Positions 44,249-55,592 of a stretch of 64,000 nucleotides of DNA are shown in pieces (the stretch's first letter is position 1; every line of letters begins with the position of its first letter). A program made the translations under genes and the position numbers. The notes under the pieces were generated by a model that saw only the letters and a program-made list of their open reading frames with translations, searched no databases and was not told the origin of the DNA. Source of the stretch: Arachnopeziza araneosa (Eukaryota > Ascomycota > Leotiomycetes > Helotiales > Arachnopezizaceae); assembly GCA_003988855.1 (NCBI GenBank), contig QYAI01000146.1, forward strand, positions 1 to 64,000, in the 5' to 3' direction.

Positions 44249-45598
44249 TGCTGCCTAAATCCAAGCCAGTCGTACGTAGATCCATTTCCACAAAACAAGT
44301 CCTCCTTTACAAGCACGTGATGCCGAAGAAAATAGCTTGGGTTCATTAAATGCCAACAAAGTTTATGCAATACTCGATGAATTGTGATGGCATCCGTCGC
44401 TAACCTCATACATTACTTTGCTAAACAATGTTTCTACAACGTATCCAAGCTCAAACTACATCTCAGACGTCGTTGGAGAAATTGTTACACTCTTAGACCT
44501 ACTAATTGAAAGTAGAAATAGGCAAATAAACTCTCGGGATTTAGTTCTTAGCTCTGCCAGAGCTTTAAAGAGATTCAACCTGCTTTGAGTAAAAATAGCA
44601 CATTCTGATAATGTTGTACAAAATGGGGTGCACTGCAAAAGGGTAGTGGAAACGCCTGCATTTCTAATCTAATTAGTTAATATCCTCCCTACATATTATA
44701 CTCTAGGTTAACTTAGTAATGTGATGGTGAGCTCACGTGAATTTACACCTGACACTTAATCGAGGCTAGGGGGAATGGGTAGGTAGCGCAATATTTCATC
44801 CTAGGGTATGAGCAATATGGGTTGGAATGAAATGGGATATTGGCAATACATGTTAGAAGGGATACGGATCGGATTCAGACTAGAGTTAGAGTCTTTATAA
44901 GTTACTTTACCTTTCTGTATTCTTCCTACCCTATGTTCCTCTTTTTCTTCGTAGCTAGCCTATAAGCCGAATTCATTCGGTCTGCGCTGTACGCTCTCCC
45001 ATCTGGCATCTGGCATCCTAGAACAGATCTCTATCCAAATCTACCCGGCGAGGCTTTCACCGGACCCCAAACCGTCCGGTTACGTTATCACTGCGAGGCG
45101 GTGTTGGATAGCTTCCATATCTGGCCACATTCTCACTCGCTCAGCCCGGCACGAATGCAGCAGTTGCTACGACTGCGATGGGTGCGAGCTCTATGGGCAA
45201 GGGGAGTGCTTCAACGGCGAAGGAAGTGCAGCCGTCTCTTCAACTGCAAAGAGTGGGATGTCAGCAACAAGGAACCTTGGGATGAATGTACTGGTAAAGG
45301 GCAATCTTTGGATATTTTTAATTGCTTGTATTTTGGCATAGGTCGAAAAATGAAGTGGAAATACAAAATGGTTGAAAATGGCAAGTTGTCATGAATTCGA
45401 GGAATAAGTTAACAGTAGAGTTTTTCAACGAGATAAAACCGTATAAATACACCGCGCATTTTAGTCATTGTTTCGAAACCCAGTGTCTTAGCTTTTAGAT
45501 TGAATATTTAAATATTTGCACCTCCTCACAAATTTCTGCTTGCATGCTCCCGCAACAGTTGGCCTTAAAACCGGTGAACCCCGACCTCGAAGAGGCTG
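44249..45598. other. Gene-poor region
   Basis: About 1.35 kb. A Ser/Ala-coding-like patch near 45130-45260 is present in two frames but without start, signal peptide or splice continuation. Nothing else recognised. Confidence 0.4.
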
Positions 45599-46580
45599 CT
45601 ATCGCTGAGTGCTCCCTCCATGAAATTGACCACTATTGTTTATATAGTTGTTGTTTACATGGTGGTAGCTGACACCACTCAGCGGAACTAAGTTCTCATT
45701 TTCGGTTTGGTCTTTCTCTTTCTTTTTTTTGCTCTTTTTCCAGCAACACCTGGCTGCAATCAGGGCCGCTAAAATGGTACAACCACCGGTAATGGTGGCT
45801 GCGAGGATTGTAGCGGTTGGGACTGACAGCCCACCAGCAGATAATGTAGTTGCAGAAGGTTGTAAAGTCGTAGATGTGGGAGATAGAGCAATTAAAGAAG
45901 TAAACTCGGAGCGGCAGTAGTTGCAAGGCTGACTTGCGAAGGTGACACAGACGATGGTAATGGTGACGATGTTGAAAGTGGAACCTGAGTGGTCGATGTC
46001 CCCTCGCTGGTGGCAGCTAAGGCTCCGGTCCCCGTGTAAGTATAGAGCAGTGTCGAGTAACCACTTGAAGGCCCACATGTCCAAGTGATAAAATGTCCGG
46101 TACCCGAAACTAATCCAAGGGTGTTGCAATATGGAGTTGCCCCATTGCTAAGAATATAGCCATTTAGTCAAGGATTCATTGCCAACAAAATTGGAGTTAA
46201 CCCAGGATAGAAGCCTACCAATTCAAAGCAAATCTATTCGTAGGTTCATCGGCATTGAGGCATTCAACGGCGAGAGAAGAATGTAAAGTATTAACGCAAC
46301 CCCACTGAGGCCCAGCTGGATCAAGAGTACAGTAATATGAGGCTGGACATATATATGGCTTATCTGGAACTTCAGTCAGCGTGGGCTGCGACCGAGGCTA
46401 GGAGGGTAAGGATGACAGACTCTGGTCGCCGTTGAAGTAGCCACATGTGGAGATGCCATCACGCTCGACGAGTGGTATGATACTTGGTCCTGGAGTGATT
46501 TGTGGGGAAGGCATGTTGCGCAACAACCGCCGAGAGATATGGCGGGGAAAGAAGAAGATCACCAGCTGTAGCGATTCCAC
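45599..46580 (-). CDS. Cys-rich single-pass membrane protein
   Basis: Exon ending at 46421 encodes ISTCGYFNGDQ, then exons 46219-46363 (KPYICPASYYCTLDPAGPQW and LNADEPTNRFALN) and 46147 downward (CNGATPYCNTLGL, GHFITWTCGPSSG). This STCGYVxGD...C...C...WGC...YCNT...FTWxCG arrangement is common in fungal surface proteins. A probable intron 45905-45984 leads to a Ser/Thr-rich stalk, one transmembrane helix (TILAATITGGCTILAALIAA) and a cytosolic tail starting RCCWKKSKKKKEKDQ. The layout (Cys-rich ectodomain, Ser/Thr stalk, one helix, basic tail) suggests a wall sensor or mucin-like receptor. The start is unresolved: no ATG gives a clean signal peptide, although LLLSPPYLSAVVA lies in another frame, so 5' exon or decay is possible. 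Confidence 0.6.
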
Positions 46581-47524
46581 ACAGATTTATCTCTCTGATA
46601 AGGATTATAGACGGATCTTCTATGTTATAAGCCACATCAGGCTATAGTTCGTGTAACAGTTTAGCTGAACATCATGGCTGACTGGTGAGGGAAGCCACAG
46701 GTAACGAGTGGCCACTCACATATTGCATCCGAATTAAGGCTTGAAACCGATCCTATAATGTTTCATTCGAGAGACGAATTGGGGTCTGGATAGCCGTCCA
46801 GACCCTTCGAGAACTTTTGGCTGCAAGTAACAAAAGCAAACCGAATTTTCATGCGCCACGAATTGAGCGCTATTCACTCGAAGAAAGCCCATTGTCCAAC
46901 GGCTTGCCCAGAAAAGACGACAGTTACCACGAGTCTTCACGTGATCTGAAAGTTCTTTGCGTTCAAAATCGTTCAAAAGAGTTCAGGTAACTTAAGCAGG
47001 ACATTTATTTCCCTTCTAGCTGTACAACTTCGTCCTGCGAGACAAGATTGCAGTAGTTGGGTCGCGAGGCTTGCGCGAACCTGCCTCAAGCACATTCGAA
47101 CGAGCAACATGCCGCGTGAAGCAATCTGATCCTCCACGACCTACGCTTAGATTATCCGCACCACTGGAGCTTCGATCATCCGCGCTGGCTCTGAAACAAT
47201 TTCCACCCGTGTTATAACATATCTTGAGCAAAATCAAGGCTGAGCCGCAGATAGCATCTTGAGCTGATATTGAAAGGTCCGGCTAGTCTAGATAACAAAG
47301 AAAAACCTTACTACTTGTATTGAGATTCGGAGAGTAACATTGAAGTTCAATATATGTATATTCTTCGTGTGATATACATGTTTTGTAGCTCAATCACTTC
47401 GGCCATAAAACCACTGTCAGAAACGATTCTCAGTTTCGCAATTTAGTGTATACAAGGTGCAAGCTCGACGTACTCAGCTCACCACAGTTTTATATAACAA
47501 TGCGCAGAAAGCAAAGGCGACAAC
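46581..47524. other. Intergenic region
   Basis: About 940 bases with only motif-less short frames. Confidence 0.45.
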
Positions 47525-47946
47525 TTAAAAGTCCTCCAATCGATAAACTCCATAAGCGACCTCTTCATAAGGATGAGCCCTAACATCATTAGTACGCCCC
47601 TCCACACTCTTCTATTGCACTCTTAAAATGTGAAGAACCGACAGACTCACTCCTTCAGCGCCGAAACAGCCTCCCGAGCAACTTGTTCTCCAAAGCAAAC
47701 AACCTCAACCCTCGCTTCCTCCGTATGCTCCAACTTCCCAATGGTCCCAATATGCGGATTAGCTATGTCGCCAGGACGGAATTGACCTTGTCCTACGGCC
47801 GTCCAGCAGCATTCAGTGTAGTTACCTGTCGGGTAGCGACCTGCTCCTGCGGCGAAGATGGCTGATTTGCATGCTTCGAGGTTGGCGACGGGAACGAAGA
47901 AGGTGAGTTGGTATTTTGGGGTGGGAGGTGGGGGCGTGGTCGTCAT
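47525..47946 (-). CDS. YqfO/NIF3 C-terminal-like protein (116 aa)
   Basis: Two exons (47651-47946 and 47525-47579) flank a 71-nt intron (GTGAGT...GATGTTAG). The product reads YQLTFFVPVANLEACKSAIF, AGAGRYPTGNYTECCW, GQGQFRPGDIANPHIG and ends AHPYEEVAYGVYRLEDF. These elements (FVP start, GAGxxGNY, QFRP, and the HPYEE box) are diagnostic of the small YqfO/NIF3 insert-type family with a CutA/PII-like fold. The short second exon supplies the HPYEE box, confirming the splice. Biochemical role is not firmly known; probably a cytosolic or mitochondrial metal- or ligand-binding protein. Confidence 0.88.
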
Positions 47947-48311
47947 TTCAAGTGATTGGAGCCTGGAATTCTTGGAAAGGTTGTGATTGTGGTGTAAGGC
48001 AAGATTTGGACTGTTGAAGAGTCTAGCTTGTTTGATGTGATGTTGTTAATGATATGAATATAGATACAGGGTTCTCTATGAACCAAGGTAGGGGTGAATG
48101 GGCAGGTCACGTGTGATTCTACTTCTCCAGGGCTCTTTCCAGATTGAATCGTCAAATAGAGTAACATCAATTGCCAAATGAATCAAGTAAGAATATCTAT
48201 CAAACAGAGGCTTCGAGCTGGATATTGATATTGACATTCTATAAAGAAATTCTCTAACCGTATGTGTGGTTATGAGGAAGCCAAAACGACTCTTCCAGAT
48301 GCTACTCCAAC

Positions 48312-49970
48312 TCATGCGCTCTTCTTCGCCGAAATACCCAATCTATCAGTAAACACACTATTCCAAATCCCACTTGAATTCAGTTGTTGGTAGACACTCA
48401 GCCATTTAGGGAACATTTCGTAAGTCTCTTTCACTTCTTCTCCATCCACCGTATCCAGATCCAAACCCCAGTGAACCCTCAACTTCGAATTCTCCGCTGC
48501 CATTATCTTCTTTACTTCTTTCAACAATTCATGGCCATTATTGATGCCCTTCAGCATATCCATTTCCACCGTACAGGTCAGTCTACCTTCTGAAGCTGCA
48601 AGGTACACTGGGCTCGCTGCAACAAACCGAACGCCCAGCGGTCCCACAAGATACCATTTTTTCACCGCCACCAGGTTAGCAAACTTAGCAAGTAGACTAT
48701 CGATATTGTCGACGAGAGTCTCATCAACCGGGAAAGCCAATTCCATAGCGAAAGCACTGACAGCATTTGCGGCCCCGAGATTCAGGACCTTGAAACTTTT
48801 ATCGATATATTTCTGATCTTGGAGAGAAAGAATTGCCTTTTGCACCATTGTAGGGCTTAGAGATGGAAATTTATTTAGCAGCAAGACAAGCGCTTTTTGA
48901 GCCACTTTAAGTTGGGCCAGGAGGCCATCGAACCAATTTGCGAAACCGCGGGATCCAGAGGGTTTATCGACATGAACGATATCAGCAGTTGAGACGATAC
49001 AAGCATGTGTGCCCCCAAGAACGTAAGGGTTGATGTCAATCTCGAAATGACGGTGCCCAGTGAGAACTTCGGGCAAGGGTCCTCCAGGCTGCATTACAAG
49101 TTTGGTTTTGACGTTTTCCCAGGTATCGATTGTACGATTTTCTTCGAGAAAATACGCATCTGTGATTGCGACAGTATACGAGTAGATGAGACCGGTACAG
49201 CCCATTGAGATTAACGCAGAATAGAACCAGTCGTCATCCTGTTTGAGTGCGATGGTAGGGTGTGCCGATGCAAAACTATCAGGATCGGATATTCCGTTCT
49301 CGGGCTCAATTTGGCAAACTGCTCCAGTCTCAAGGACCAAGGTAATAGAGCGGACACTGCTTGCCAGAGGACCGAGTGTGACGCCTTTGCCATGAGTTCC
49401 CGTCGAAATAGCACCTGCTAATGTTTGGCCATCATAAGCCCCCATATTTATCAAAGCCAAGCCCTTTTTATCCAGTGTGTTATTTAAGTCTTTGATGGTG
49501 ATGCCACTTTCGACAGCAAATAAGCTGGGGCTCAATCCTGGATCACGAAGTAAAGCAACATCAACCTCCAAGACTTTGTTCATCTTCTTTGGATTCAGCA
49601 AGATACCATTCGTAGGAGCTACATCGGAAAAGGAGTGCCCGGAGCCAACCGCACGAACGGTTTTGTTCTTATCTTGACCTTGCTTGACCGCATTGATAAG
49701 ATCTTGAAGGTTTTCAGGTTCAAGAATTTGGAACGGCTCGCAGTACTGTTCTTGGACACAATTCGACCAAGACTTTTTCTTCGCGACTTCTTCCGCTGCA
49801 GCAAATGATTCTGTCGATCCTGACGAAGCAAATGAATTGACAGCTCGACCAAATGACTCTGTATTGTTGAGGATTTGATATTTTGTCTGACTCAGAAGCT
49901 CGTCATTCTCAGGGTCTTGCAGGAGAGCTCCGAGGACACGTTCAGCATCTGACTCCTTTGTCGAAGACAT
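48312..49970 (-). CDS. FAD-linked sugar-1,4-lactone oxidase-like protein (552 aa)
   Basis: Single exon. The N-terminal third has the FAD-binding type 4 (PCMH) fold: VRAVGSGHSFSDVAPTNG at about residue 105, later YDGQTLAGAISTGTHGKG. The C-terminal half, with LTGHRHFEIDINPY and the ending KLRVHWGLDLDTVDGEEV, matches D-arabinono-lactone oxidase (ALO)-type domains (the HWGK/HWG region). Such enzymes oxidise aldonolactones with O2 in the last step of erythroascorbate synthesis, or related sugars. No signal peptide or membrane helix is seen and the extra N-terminal 60 residues differ from ALO itself, so it is likely a paralogue with another lactone or sugar substrate. Confidence 0.85.
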   Translation of the reverse strand: MSSTKESDAERVLGALLQDPENDELLSQTKYQILNNTESFGRAVNSFASSGSTESFAAAEEVAKKKSWSNCVQEQYCEPFQILEPENLQDLINAVKQGQDKNKTVRAVGSGHSFSDVAPTNGILLNPKKMNKVLEVDVALLRDPGLSPSLFAVESGITIKDLNNTLDKKGLALINMGAYDGQTLAGAISTGTHGKGVTLGPLASSVRSITLVLETGAVCQIEPENGISDPDSFASAHPTIALKQDDDWFYSALISMGCTGLIYSYTVAITDAYFLEENRTIDTWENVKTKLVMQPGGPLPEVLTGHRHFEIDINPYVLGGTHACIVSTADIVHVDKPSGSRGFANWFDGLLAQLKVAQKALVLLLNKFPSLSPTMVQKAILSLQDQKYIDKSFKVLNLGAANAVSAFAMELAFPVDETLVDNIDSLLAKFANLVAVKKWYLVGPLGVRFVAASPVYLAASEGRLTCTVEMDMLKGINNGHELLKEVKKIMAAENSKLRVHWGLDLDTVDGEEVKETYEMFPKWLSVYQQLNSSGIWNSVFTDRLGISAKKSA

Positions 49971-51263
49971 AAATCAATGGCGTTGGCAGAGAAGAATAGA
50001 AGTAAAAGAGGATTTTGGGTTTCTTAGTCGTAGAATATATTTATCTGCAATGTGGAAGGCTGAAAGGGAGAGAAATCGTCCAAAGTAACTCTTCTGCGAG
50101 TTTATCTATCCAGCACAGGGAGCGGGGATGCATCAGCCGTGCAGGTTGCATTTCAGCCAGCCACAAGCCAAAGCACTCGGCCTTACTCAACCTGAATCAA
50201 AAACATCTACATATTCTTGGTGGTTTATTGATGGTAAACTTCCTAGGTCGATGAATATTCGTTTCTACAAACGAGAATAATTAAGCTTGATAAATATTGA
50301 AAAGAAAATATGGGTGGTTTCATAGCCTTCTGTTAGCCGCACCTCCGTGACATTGATAATCAAGATCTGGTTTTCGAACCCAGCTAGCCACAATAATGCC
50401 ACTGAATTTTCCAAGCCCGTTTATATTGCATGATCGTCATCTCAGTGTAATCAGGCGCAAACAGTGAACAGTTGATAGCCTCGTCGCCGTTGAGAATTTG
50501 ACGGATTTCAATCAGCCATGACCATCCCGGGAAAGAATGAGCAGGACACTCTGCATTTCGAGGATGTTGTAATTTAAACATTCTGGTTCAAAGATCTGAC
50601 CAAATTTACGAAGATGGGAAAATTCTTCCATTGCTACATCGCTTGTTGTAAAGTTAGCAAAATGTGGTATCAGCTTCTGAATACCGCCGTTTAAAAAATA
50701 TCACCTAGATCTCCCACGATAGAGATCTACAAATGTTGTATGGGGTGTCATAGCGTTTGATCGCTTAAAAATTATTACATTTCAAAGGGAGAGAAGTTGT
50801 TTCGTCTTACCAAAGACGGGTTCCAGCTCGTCTAACGAGGAGGTGGTTCAACCCATGTAACAAAAGTTCAACATAGGTAGAACTTTAAGCTTAATAATTC
50901 TTGGCGTAAGACTAGCATGTAGTAGCAATAGGCGCCTCCTTGGCATATGCTAACATATGTAAGATAATTTAAAGGAAATAAAAAGCTACCTTTTTTTTAA
51001 AATATATATATATTGGGCATAAAAATACTTACTTCACATGTACCAAAAAGTGATAAAACTTACTTTTTCTTTACGTAGACTAAGTATATTAAGCACATGT
51101 TTAGCATATGCTCTTAGTTCTATAATGGAATAGCAGCGCCGACAAAGCTCGGCACATGTAAAAGTTAGCGTCCGGCACTGTACTTAAAGTGGTAATTTTG
51201 CATATATTCTAGATTGGTTGAACCTTTTTCTACATTAGAGGAGCTGATAGTGTATTCTACATT
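49971..51263. other. Intergenic, partly very AT-rich
   Basis: No gene seen. From about 50860 to 51130 the sequence is strongly AT-rich, with a poly(T) run and an (AT)n stretch near 50990-51013, resembling old RIP-affected or retroelement-derived DNA, but no element ends are identifiable. Confidence 0.45.
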
Positions 51264-51439
51264 ATGAATTCTCTCAATGATAAGAATAAGAAGTCAGCCA
51301 CAACCGCAGCGAACCCAGCTACAGAAGATCGGAAGTCACCAGCGAGTCATAATGCAGAGAAACCATCCCTCATTGACCGCGAATATCTGAAAGGAGTGGC
51401 TTCTGTGCCACACTCGGATCGCGACAACTTCGTTGGCTT

Positions 51440-51760
51440 CCGCCCACACCATATCTTCCTGCACCCTCACGAACCCTGCACAACTGCAAAAGGTGCTTCA
51501 ACTCGAGAACAAACCTACTCTTCAGTTCTGGAAACATAATTCACGGAATGGCCTACGAAGTGCAGAAAGAGTCACATATGGAGTACCTGAAGTATTATGA
51601 GACCGAGGCCTATCAGGTCACGGGATGCAATATCAAGTTGGATAATGGAACTGAGGTCCCGGGTGAGACATTCATTTACAATGGGAATAAGAATCTGTTA
51701 AAGAATGGCACTTTCGACTTGAAGGATTGGCAGATGGAGCAGCTTGAGAAGAAGTCGTAG
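51440..51760 (+). pseudogene. AIG2/gamma-glutamyl-cyclotransferase-like pseudogene
   Basis: One frame reads CTLTNPAQLQKVLQLENKPT, equivalent to the YGTLxxPxxLxxVL start of AIG2/GGCT proteins but with the glycine of YGT lost. The next intact part, 51548-51760, reads MAYEVQKESHMEYLKYYETE and onward to FIYNGNKNLL, the normal second half including the conserved YE(T/S) region. The central section (about 25-30 residues that normally carry the xWGxYP box) is missing and the two halves are in different frames. A deletion plus frameshift has therefore destroyed the gene. A 91-codon frame at 51264-51539 overlaps the first half and may include the old N-terminus. Confidence 0.65.
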
Positions 51761-53026
51761 AAAAGGGGGAGAAGACTCAAGGACAGAGCCCAGCACCCAC
51801 ACGCATAAAAATTTCGCAGTTTCACTACTACCTGCAGTCCGAAAAACAGACTGAGTGTGACCCAGTTGCAGCGGCCGACTTGCACAAGCTTCCTTTGGGC
51901 TTTCACGCACACTCTCAGCAGACTCTTCACCGCGATCTTTTCTTTTCCTCGGAAGTGACGGTCCACTTGACGCTCTCAAGCCTCCCTGCATGACTAGTTC
52001 CCATCTAAAAGCGATACAGCATTGGTAATGGATCACTAAGGCGCAAATTTTGCTCTTGTCCCACCAATGTGTGTGACAGCTGCGAATAGGACGCAGGACA
52101 TAATCTTATCGCATCTAATCAGATCCGCTCCGAATATCGGATGGCGTGATCTTATCAGATCAAATCCCTGACATACCTCTCTGACAACACCGCAATATCC
52201 CCAACTGCTCTGTAGGCTCTGCAAAAGGTCTCATCATGCTCTCTCTTCGTCCTCCTTCCAAACAAAGAATTATTTAACACCTCCCTGCCTATCATGTTTT
52301 TTCCCCCGGAATCTTCCTTCTTGGCTCCTATGCAACTGTGCTTCATCGCGGTTGAATCTCTTTACAAGGGGGAAAATAGTGGATATTTTGAGAAGAAAGT
52401 ACGGAGTACACCTTCAGCGCTCAGTGGCATACCAGCTGCGCCAAGAGACCCCACTCTCTACGCAAAATCAAGCCCATGGAAGTATATCGGACGTCAATCA
52501 TGGAGCTCCAAGACATTTGCAGAAGCTTGATCTGTTGGTCCAATGGACTGCGAAATCAGTAATCAGAGTACCGAGATAATGCGGGATATCAAACGGCAAG
52601 TCAAGATCACGTAATAGAGTTGCTTTCATGGCTGAGTCTTGTGCGCTGGTTAGGAGAGTGTTCTAGCTAAAAGAGGTTCGAGTCCGTCCCCTACCCGGTA
52701 CGTGTTTCTTAGATTGGATGGTAATGGTTCATGTGTGGAGTCTTTCAGCTGCAGGCTTTGAGAATCTTTCCGTTGTGTTACTTTTAAGTGTAGTTTTAGT
52801 GGCCACTGATGTCGTCAGAAGATTTAGCTCTCCATCCTTTCAAGGTTATCTGCTTCCGCTGTACCTCCTATTTGGCCGTCCTGAAGCATAAGGCTACGGA
52901 AATCCTCAGTTGATTTCTTCAAGTTGCTTCTATCATTTCTCTACTTACCAATTGGAAATTTTAAAGTTAAACCCTCCCTGAACGACTGCGGGCTGGATAT
53001 CCGCACCTTCTTGTTGTTTTCTCGCA
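51761..53026. other. Gene-poor region with a tRNA-like fragment
   Basis: No gene accepted. At about 52640-52700 there is a B-box-like GGTTCGAGTCC downstream of a TGGTTAG A-box-like motif, but stems do not pair well enough to call a tRNA. Confidence 0.45.
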
Positions 53027-53825
53027 ATGTCTGCCTCGATTAGGAAGAGCTTTGTGTTCCTTCTAGCAGCTTGTCTGCTTTTTACGCTTTCTTTAGCTCT
53101 GGATGAAGCGACTCTTCACGATGAGCGCTCTGAGCTCGTTGCGAGGGGTTATCCCAAGAAATTGAAACACCTCTCGGATAAAGCCCACGGTACAATAATG
53201 GGCTTGACGGTAATATTGATTTTCCCGCTCGGTGCTATGTCGTGGAAATTATTCGATCGAGTGTTCAGTCCTGGAACGCTTCTTTGGATTCACATTGGTG
53301 CTCAGATTCTAGGCTTGGCGATGTTGGTTACCGGGTTTGGTCTCGGAGTTTGGGTTGCAATTTTGCACGCTGAGGTATGTCAAATTTCTGTTGCTGCTTT
53401 GGCAGGAGGCATCTTGAATGACAATTCTCCTCCAACAGGTTTACAACGATCCCAATGGCCACGTTATTCTCGGCACTATCCTGGTAGCATTGTTCCTCCT
53501 CCAACCACTCCTCGGCGTGTGGCACCATCGACTCTACAATGCCCACAAATCAAATGACGTCCTCCGTCAGAGCCACATCTGGATCGGTCGTGTTCTTATC
53601 ATTCTCTCAATAGTCAACGGCGGAACGGGTTTACTTCTCGGTGACAATAGCCCTGGCGGAGAAAAGGTGTATGAGGCACTAGCAATTATCGTTGGGGTTG
53701 CGTACATAGCGTCGGTGACGCTGTGGTACTTCAATAAAAGGAGCACTGTTGCGGAGAACGGAATTGATAGTCAGGAAGAGAAGGCGGAGAAAGTTGTGGG
53801 TGTGACTGGGAACCACAAGCTGTGA
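53027..53825 (+). CDS. Cytochrome b561-domain membrane protein (244 aa)
   Basis: Exons 53027-53374 and 53439-53825 (GTATGT...CCAACAG) encode a signal peptide (FVFLLAACLLFTLSLA), a short luminal segment and five or so helices. KAHGTIMGLTVI, LLWIHIGAQILG, GHVILGTILVAL and QSHIWIGRVLII each place a histidine at the helix position used for b-type heme coordination in cytochrome b561 proteins. Unlike cellobiose-dehydrogenase-linked or DOMON-b561 fusions, no DOMON domain precedes it, only about 35 residues. Likely a transmembrane electron carrier, for example ferric reductase or ascorbate-linked. The cytosolic tail is acidic/lysine-rich. Confidence 0.87.
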
Positions 53826-54410
53826 GAACGTGCTCCGAGCCTTCTCGCTTTAATAGCATATTGGCCTTACTGCATAATGGTACAAGGTCTAGCAAAGACA
53901 GGGAAAGAAGGAGTAGTTCTACAGATATTGAGGACCAGAAAGTTGAGAAATATATTTCTCGGTATATGGGAAGAGTTGAGTCTAGGTTGCGAAGTCTATA
54001 CACATATTCTTCAAAGACCCATCCACAATACTACCGTGAGGAAAACTTGTAGGTTGATTGCTGAACGTAAATTGGATCCTGAAGCAGTTCCTAGCTGATC
54101 CCTATGGCTTGGTTATTTGGCAAGTAGGCTTTGAAGTATTGCATGAATATCTTGGCGCTACCCGCAGGATCCAGCTGCCAACATCAATCGTTCGCTGGTG
54201 GGCTAGCCCCTCGGTTTATCCGTCAAACAACGTAAAGCCAAGTCTAAACCATGAAATTTGTCAAATGTGTATGTCTTCTTCTCCCAACTATTGCCATTAC
54301 AGAATATCACTTACGGAGTGAATATGCTGAGGCTCCATTTCTCCAATTCCGCTGGATCCATTCATGTTATGCGACTTCATTTTGAAGTTCCAATCCCTCT
54401 TGCTTGGCTC
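53826..54410. other. Intergenic region between convergent genes
   Basis: About 580 bases without recognised features. Confidence 0.5.
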
Positions 54411-54731
54411 TCAAGTCGCTGTATCTGAACCTTCCTTGGCTCTCAGTACTGCCAGTCGCTCTTGATTTCTCTTTGAGATTATCCGCAGTGTATTTTTCTT
54501 CTCTATGTCCATCATTTTGTCCCAATTCGAAATTCGACTCATTGTTCCATCGACGTTGATCACGATAGGACCGAGGTGATCGAGCTTGACTGTGGTACCG
54601 CCGCCACTCATGTCTAATTGGGTCGTAGAATTGGACGGCGCTTCTGGGAGAGCGAGCGGGGCTTTGGAGGAGGATTCCGAGGTGGCAGATTGATCGGCTG
54701 GCTTCGAAGCTGCGTCTGTGGAGGCACTCAT
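54411..54731 (-). CDS. Small conserved fungal protein (106 aa)
   Basis: The frame from ATG 54731 begins MSASTDAASKPADQSATSES, low complexity, then the ordered part GTTVKLDHLGPIVINVDGTM with ISNWDKMMDIEKKNTLRII and SKRNQERLAVLRAKEG. This VNVDGT-(L/M)-SRI-xNW-xxM-xxxE-xxNTxRxLxKRN signature recurs as a short protein in many ascomycetes, without an established function. The frame stays open upstream to 54866 (MVSSLSLSSLANLLFVYM), which could be a mitochondrial or membrane-directing extension; the shorter start is preferred because conserved homologues I recall start with a low-complexity segment. Confidence 0.65.
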   Translation of the reverse strand: MSASTDAASKPADQSATSESSSKAPLALPEAPSNSTTQLDMSGGGTTVKLDHLGPIVINVDGTMSRISNWDKMMDIEKKNTLRIISKRNQERLAVLRAKEGSDTAT

Positions 54732-55592
54732 TCTGGACGAATTTTTGGACGATCGAAGCAATGGGGTCCGAGAGAGGTAGAAAAGATTGCGGCGAAGGAC
54801 AAAACGGACCTGCATGTAGACGAAGAGAAGATTGGCCAAGCTCGAAAGTGATAAGCTTGATACCAAAGACGCGCCTCCGTCTCGGGATAGAGATCACTTG
54901 TAGAAGAGTGCGGTGTGTAGAGAAGGTTGTGGTGAGAGAGGGATTGTTGGTTCAGATAAATCTAGCGCCGATGTTGCATCCTCAGGCTTCTACAAACTGG
55001 ACCCTTAATCTAAACTCCTAGGACTCGCTACCTTGCACTTCGCTTCGCTTGCGAGAATAAGCTCATGCGCCTGCAACTTGTGTGCTCGTCGTCAATGTTG
55101 TTTGCATCTATCTGGATTGATCCCGAACGAGATTCCTCAGAAATTTAAGAGTCCGATCTTATCTTCTACAAAGTTACACTTTGCATCAAGAGACTCTACC
55201 TACATGCCCCTCCACGTAAAGTAGTTCCCACATACTTCACTTCTTTAGTAAAGCCTCATTTCGTACATAACACAAGACCTTTTTTATTCTTCAGATATCA
55301 AGTCCACGCACTTATAAAATCTGACTATTTCCATCGCTAGATTGCTTGCTTCCTTTTGGAGTCCAGCAAGACTATCAGTCTTCCAAATCCCCTTCTTATC
55401 ATCATATGGTTGCCTGCCGGCTGACCACATTCATAGACAGCCTTGTTAGCATTATATCCATTTCTCTATCCATCGCGGCTGCTTGGAATTATGAGAGCGT
55501 ACGGGTTGCGTTTCTTGTTTCTCTTCGTCTACACACTTCGCCTTGCACTCGGTTAAGAAGCCTAAACAAGGTCCAGGAGGTCGACTGAAGAA
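54732..55592. other. Intergenic region
   Basis: About 860 bases including the promoter of the HET gene; an AT-rich patch with TATAAAAT at about 55313-55320. No gene seen. Confidence 0.45.

Noticed and set aside
45101..45394. 97-codon frame rich in Arg/Trp/Cys
   Set aside because: No signal peptide, motif or splice-linked partner; neighbouring frames are equally open.
52640..52705. tRNA-like sequence with GGTTCGAGTCC B box and TGGTTAG A-box-like motif
   Set aside because: The T-stem and acceptor stem do not pair properly and no anticodon loop can be drawn; at most a degenerate tRNA or SINE fragment.
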